Shown here piece by piece: positions 58,828-64,000 of a stretch of DNA of 64,000 nt. The stretch is from Sordaria brevicollis (taxonomy: Eukaryota; Ascomycota; Sordariomycetes; Sordariales; Sordariaceae). How positions within the stretch are numbered: the first letter of the stretch is position 1; each line of letters opens with the position of its first letter. The notes below the pieces were generated by a model. It was not told the DNA's origin. It saw nothing but the letters and a program-made list of their open reading frames with translations, and ran no database searches. The DNA lies in assembly GCA_033439795.1 (NCBI GenBank), contig JAUTDP010000010.1:620001-684000 (forward strand). The letters are read 5' to 3'. A program made the position numbers and the translations under genes.

Positions 58828-60577
58828 CGCGCAAGTGTTGTCTGTCGCCGGAACTCGGGGGAATTACTCTGATAAGCCAATCGTATAAATTTGAGCCTGG
58901 CGGTGATGATTGCCAGAATGTAGCTCGCAAAGGAGGTGTTGTGGCGACTTGGTGGTTTTGTTCAGATTGATCGCTTTCAGGGCGACGTTTCACGGTCCTG
59001 TCGGGATCAGATGGACATTGGGGACTCTGGCTCCTACCACCCTGGGCGTCTGGAAGCGTCAGGGTGTCGCTGACCACACTGCCTTCCCACTGACCTACGC
59101 CGTTCCATGTCCAGTCCGACCCCTGCGCTTGACCCGACACCCTGATGCCAAGGATCCAGTGGAACCCAAAATGAATGCCAAGCGTTTGACTGCATGGCTC
59201 GAGCGTCAACTTCTTGAAGGCCTGACATTCAAGGCAACAATTCCACTTGGTTTGCCGGGCCGGCCGACAACGCGGGGCGACGGGGCGGCGGGGTGCCAGG
59301 ACGCTCGGCCTCCGGAGCTTCCATGCGTCTTGGATGGAGTAAAAATTGTTAAACACCCGACCCGACTCCGTTCTCCTTCTCGTCTCTGGTCTTCGTTGTG
59401 CATCCATCGCCGTGTAGCAGATTTCCACCGTTCGCTTGTTCGTACGTTGCCTTGTTCTTTTGATTGTATCTCTACCGTCAATCACTCGAGTTCATCCTCA
59501 AAAATCGGTACGTTGACGCTTTTCCTTTCGTCGCTACTATCCCTGGGCTCTTTCATGCCTCTTTCCTTGAGCGTTTTCTTTACAAGAGCTCTCCCTGCTG
59601 CTGCGCTGGCTGAGAGCTTGCCCAAAGCTCCAAGCTCTCCAAAAGCTATGGAAGCTTCCATTCCCCGGATTTCTTGGCATCAATCCAAACTGCAACGCCC
59701 TCTTTCATCCAACCTCGACAACGAGATGAATGGATGAGGATATTTCCAATGTTGGTTTGGCATTGCCGCCGCCCTTTGGTTTCATCCCCGGACATGGGCC
59801 ATCAAGGTCGCCATGGCCATGCCGTCCATCCTTCTTGTTCGGCTTGGGGTCATCGTCCAATTGGCCCCGCAATGTCGTCAATGGCTGCATGGAGGGGGCG
59901 TTGACAGAGGGGAACTCCAAATGAAGAGGCAATCGCAACGTTATGAAGACACAACAACAACGCCAGGCCAGCCATCGAGCCATGCATGGGTCTACAATCC
60001 TTTGGCCCGGGGTGTGTCGTTCAATACCTTAGCTTTTGCCAGCGCTTCCTTTGTCTGCCAACTATCCACACCCATCATGATCCATTGCACACACGGGCGG
60101 GTGGTGGCCGTTTGGATGGCATTGTCAGCGTCAGCGCCGGCCTTGGAGACTCGGAAGGTGGAAGGCGGCGCCAACACCAGATGGCAGCTGTTTACTTGTT
60201 GGTCTTCGTCGTGTTCCTGAGCCAACGAGCCAATGAGCCAATCGAAACCTCGCATGGGGCCAAACATGTACTTGCATGGAGAGGCGGCTCATGCCACTCC
60301 ACGTCGTCAATGTTTGAGATGATTGCCCACGGCATCTGCCCGTCTGCTCCTTCTACCGCCGAGGCGCAGGACAATTGTCGAGTCGCCGCACTGGCAATCG
60401 TCCCGTCATTGGCAAACGAGAACTGTACAGGCCTGGCAAACACAGCCGCCCAACTGCCCGAGTCGCACCAGGGCATCCATCGAGGGACCCTCCAGTCACG
60501 TGGCGAGCAGCTACGTACCTTTCTCCGCCCCCCACTTCCAGGATTGGCTGACCCCTCCTTTCCCATTTTAGTTGAAA
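58828..60577. other. Divergent promoter region, epsin and cyclophilin
   Basis: 1.75 kb with several overlapping ORFs on both strands (for example 58910-59737 plus, 275 codons) that show no domain and overlap the epsin promoter. I regard it as regulatory DNA plus 5' UTRs. Confidence 0.5.
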
Positions 60578-61679
60578 ATGTTTGGACCCCGCCATTTCTC
60601 TGTCCTTAAGACAACAGGTTCTCTCGTCTCCTCGACCTTCTCGTCATCTCTCAAGCCCACTGCAGCTTTCTCCTGTGCCAGAGCTTTTTCGCAAACATCC
60701 AACATCATGTCCAAGGTGTAAGTCCAGCCGCCGCTCCAGCTCCGCGCAAACCTGGAAGCTACCTTACCTACGTCTAGCTTCAGGAACACCGACTAACCTG
60801 CATGATTTAGTTTCTTCGATCTCGAGTGGGAGGGCCCCGTTCTCCAGAACGGCAAGCCTACCTCCGAAGTTAAGGGTATGTTCAGTCTCCATTCGCTTCC
60901 TCTTCAATCACTACAGCCTCAGAGTGGTTTTGCGATGGTCGCAAGCTTTCACTTGGACGTTTGTCGGCCGCAATGAGCTGCACATGGTCCGATGCTGCCG
61001 CGCATCCAAGCTCCCGAACTACCCCTCCATGCTGATGCCCCTGAATCGGCACGACGCCTGCACATGGCTTCACCGCCCCCTCCCCCCGCTCCGCACGTCA
61101 ATTGTGATTGCATGGCGCATCCAATGTCTAACACTCGATACAGTCCAGACTGGCCGCATTAACTTCAAGCTCTACGACGACGTCGTCCCCAAGACTGCCC
61201 GCAACTTCAAGGAGCTCTGCACTGGCCAGAACGGCTTCGGCTACAAGGGCTCTTCCTTCCACCGCATCATCCCCGACTTCATGCTCCAGGGTGGTGACTT
61301 CACCCGTGGCAACGTAAGTTCAAACCCATCGCCCACCAGCCTTGCGACATTCAATATCTATCTCATTGCTAACCCTCCAAAACAGGGCACTGGTGGCAAG
61401 TCCATCTACGGCGAGAAGTTCGCCGACGAGAACTTCCAGAAGAAGCACGACCGCCCCGGTCTTCTTTCCATGGCCAACGCCGGCCCCAACACCAACGGCT
61501 CCCAGTTCTTCGTCACCACCGTTAAGACCGCTTGGCTCGACGGCCGTCACGTCGTCTTCGGCGAGGTCGCTGACGAGCAGTCCTTCAACGTCGTCAAGGC
61601 TCTTGAGGCTACCGGCTCCAGCAGCGGTGCCATCCGTTATGGCAAGAAGCCCACCATCGTCGACTGCGGTGTCCTCTAA
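60578..61679 (+). CDS. csr-1: Cyclophilin A-type peptidyl-prolyl isomerase, dual-targeted
   Basis: Four exons, 60578-60717, 60811-60875, 61144-61313 and 61386-61679 (introns 93, 268 and 72 bp), giving 222 aa. It catalyses cis-trans isomerisation of X-Pro bonds and is the receptor for cyclosporin A. The core has the catalytic Arg in [29 protein letters not shown] and the cyclosporin-contacting Trp in W-L-D-G-R-H. The first 43 residues form a mitochondrial presequence (basic, Ser-rich, few acids). An internal ATG at 60707 (residue 44) would start the cytosolic form, the arrangement known in Neurospora, where mutations give cyclosporin resistance. The symbol assumes a Neurospora-like genome. Confidence 0.95.
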
Positions 61680-62046
61680 ATTCCCAACCATGGCAATTCA
61701 TGAGTGTGTAGGGGTTGGAGTTGTGGTAGCATAATAGTCCCATAATCAGCTGCTATATACCACCTAGATAGCTCATTAACAGGACATCTTGTGCGACATC
61801 TCTCTTTGCTGCATGGTCACCGAGTAATCTGATTGTTGCTATTGGCACGTAAAGTTGACAGTCTACCTACGTGGAATTTTTAGCCACGCATACGGTGGTC
61901 GTCTCATGAATCTTACAAAATGCTAAAGAGCCTGCCCCTAACGCCTAAATGAACCCTAATTACCCTTTCCTTTTTCTACGCCGTCAATGCAGTTCCAATG
62001 GAGACCATATAGCCGTGACAAGAAAATGATAACACACTCATGTCAA
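61680..62046. other. Convergent intergenic spacer
   Basis: 370 bp between the cyclophilin and RPC6 3' ends. No gene seen. Confidence 0.55.
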
Positions 62047-63361
62047 TCAAATCGAAATGACTTGTTCCTTGACCTCGTCACCATCCAGCCACTGTCTGAA
62101 ATAGACGCAATTGCTAGGACTGACCGGTCCACCTTCCTCGCACATATCAAACACTGGGCACCGTCCACAAGGAGCCTCCATGAGGCCGCTCGCACTCGGT
62201 TCAACCCCCATAAACGAAGTGATGATGCCTCCTTTGGTTGGGTCGTGGTCCAGGCGTCGCTGGTTGCACGTCCTCGGATCCTGTTTGGGAATGCGTGTCA
62301 CCCGGTACCCCTTGCGCCCATTGACCTTGACCGGCTCTACCAACCCGTCGTAGTATAGCACATCCACCAGCTGCTGAATATCCGCCTCGCTCAGCGTCGT
62401 GTTGTTCGTGATGCCCGCGTGGTGGATGAATTTGGCAATGTCCGACACGGTCGGGTACGACTTGTAGCCGGCCGGGAGAGGCAGCAATTGGGGCTTGCTA
62501 GGCCTGGTCTTCTTCACTGGTGCTGCCGCCGCCGCCGTATCATCGTTGGAAATCTCGCCCGCGCTGCGCTTCGTCCCCTTGGAAGAAACATCCTCCGAAT
62601 GAGAGGGAATGGTCCCTTGAACCACGCCCTTTTTGGGGACCTTCTCGCGCTGCGCTCCTCCTCCTTGTCCTCCTGTCGTTCCTGCCGCACCGCCGTGCGA
62701 AGTATATGTGGATTTCTGCTTGATAAAGTCGAACACGATCTCCTGCAACTCGTTGATGAAAGCCGTGTCGAGCTCGCCCTCTGTAAACCAGGGACCACCG
62801 GTTGCACGATCGGAAGGGCGCAGGTTCGCCTTGATGTACATCTTCTTGTTGGGGTGCTCGACGTTCTTCATGCTGGCAATGTAGCCCTTTTGCTCAAGGT
62901 ACTTGATGCAGTGCTTCATGAGCGAGTCGGCCATGTTGAGCTTGTTCTTGATGGTCCGGTTCCAGATGCCGTCGGCGCCGGCCTCGTCGATGATGGCGTA
63001 CACCAGCATGGTTTCGGGGTTGGGGAGGGAGGTGTACCTGTTTGACGACGAGAGTTAGTTGGTGGTTGACAAGACAGAGAACACAGGCCAAGGGGAGAAG
63101 AGGGGGGGAAACGCACTTCTTTGCATCCTCCCGGCTTCGCCATCTCCATGATAGTCCCGACGCAGTGGTGTTGCCGACAAAGAGCTTCTCGTCGCAGAGA
63201 ACCTGAATCACCTGCATGAGCAAAGCGAGGTTGTCCTGGGGAATGACCTGCATGTCGAGCAAGTCACGCTGGGTAAAGAGACGCTGGTCGGAACCGTGGT
63301 CCCGAGCCGCTTCGTAGAGCGCATCCTTGAGGATCTGGATCTTTCCGCGGTCAGCGGCCAT
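62047..63361 (-). CDS. rpc6: RNA polymerase III subunit RPC6 (RPC34/RPC39)
   Basis: Two exons, 63117-63361 and 62047-63037 (intron 79 bp, GTGCGT...AACAG), giving 411 aa. RPC6 is part of the Pol III-specific RPC82/34/31 heterotrimer, which contacts TFIIIB and opens promoter DNA. Tandem winged-helix domains fill the N-terminal ~160 residues (for example G-I-W-N-R-T-I-K-N-K-L and Q-K-G-Y-I-A-S-M-K). A low-complexity Gly/Lys-rich linker follows, then a third winged helix and a C-terminal [4Fe-4S]-type cysteine cluster (C-G-R-C-P-V-F-D-M-C, with a fourth Cys in S-N-C-V-Y-F). The start is the ATG at 63361; the in-frame ATG 90 bp upstream adds residues unlike the family. Confidence 0.95.
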
Positions 63362-64000
63362 CGTGGTTGGTGGTGGTGCACCGTGGTGGTGCTTCGGGAT
63401 GTCGTTTGGAGCGGTTTTGGTGATCAAGACGGGCCGATTGAAGAAGGTCAAGAGCGGACTCCTGTCGGAAAAAAGTAATGCTCTATGGTGGCTGTATATA
63501 AGTGTCGAAACCGAGCAAAAATTACCTGCTGGCAGGTTGGAGTTGCAGAAGATGTGGTGGGATGGTCGACTGCAGGTCGGTTTGTCAGACCGAGCTACAC
63601 TGGGCCGGCCACGAAATTTCCCAAAGGATTGCCCCGCCGTTCTCAGCCTTGCATGAAGGAGGAGAATGCGACATGTGCTGATTGGCCAGACTTTTCAATG
63701 CCAAGAAGGGACCGGCCTCTGCTAGGGACCCACGCAAGTTGATTCGTCAGTCTCTTCATGTGTGAGCGAAGAGTCATTGTGAGCACTCGACTGGATGTGC
63801 AAAACCTGATTGTAGACTACTTATAAGGTCTGAGTCATTGCGAGTTCATCATTTGTTTCTGGAAGGTATATTCAATATGGAAATCAGACTGTATGAAGTT
63901 TGGCATCTCGTCGACTTCCTTGGTGTAAGCGGTCTTTCGGTGGAGCACTGTTCCACTTTTTTGTTGATCAGCCTTGCATGACCACGGGCCGTCCCACTCC
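63362..64000. other. RPC6 upstream region
   Basis: The promoter and 5' UTR of RPC6 to the window edge. Short ORFs only; no further gene visible. Confidence 0.5.

Noticed and set aside
58910..59737. 275-codon plus-strand ORF
   Set aside because: Lies over the epsin promoter and 5' UTR, with no recognisable domain or splice context.

Overview
This is nuclear DNA of a filamentous ascomycete, most likely Neurospora or a close relative in the Sordariaceae. The supporting evidence is: short spliceosomal introns (54-270 bp) with GT(A/G)(A/T)G(T/C)-type donors and CTNAC-like branch points just before the acceptor; a cyclophilin gene encoding the mitochondrial-plus-cytosolic arrangement known from Neurospora csr-1; and an 11-kb AT-rich block carrying the signature of repeat-induced point mutation (RIP). 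The species cannot be fixed from the sequence alone.

Positions 1 to about 11,050 are RIP-mutated transposon DNA. A pogo/Fot1-type DNA transposon (plus strand) is split by a complete Ty3/gypsy LTR retrotransposon (minus strand, 2437-10232) with 286-bp LTRs and a 5-bp GTAAT target duplication. Removing the LTR element and one target copy puts the two transposase halves back in the same frame. Left of them lies another RIP-degraded coding relic of unknown type. Everything here is dead: conserved Cys, His, Asp, Trp and Gln codons have become Tyr, Asn or stop by transitions.

From about 11.05 kb the sequence turns abruptly into normal gene-bearing DNA. In order: uba4 (+), PAM17 (-), a chromodomain/AT-hook/PIP-box protein (+), a PRM10-like ThrE-domain membrane protein (-), a secreted glutamic protease (eqolisin) (-), a cytochrome P450 (-), a putative amidoligase (-), L-lactate dehydrogenase (-), an amino-acid permease (-), a YtcJ-type amidohydrolase (+, with an apparent 1-nt frameshift), a prolyl-4-hydroxylase-like oxygenase (-), a SWIM/RING zinc-finger protein (+), an unrecognised 201-aa membrane protein (+), a four-TM protein with a long disordered tail and an in-frame TAG (-), an ENTH-domain epsin (-), cyclophilin (+) and RNA polymerase III subunit RPC6 (-). 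Several long stretches (29.8-36.5, 22.4-25.9 and 37.8-41.3 kb) hold no gene I can support.

Most genes are independent housekeeping or metabolic units, not a cluster. There is no evidence of a secondary-metabolite cluster or phage-like system. The genes most worth follow-up are the chromodomain protein with a PCNA-binding-like motif, the four-TM gene with the internal stop, the frameshifted amidohydrolase, and the nested transposon whose mutation gradient is readable from its LTRs. Exon coordinates were worked out by hand from splice consensus and protein continuity. They have not been checked against transcripts.
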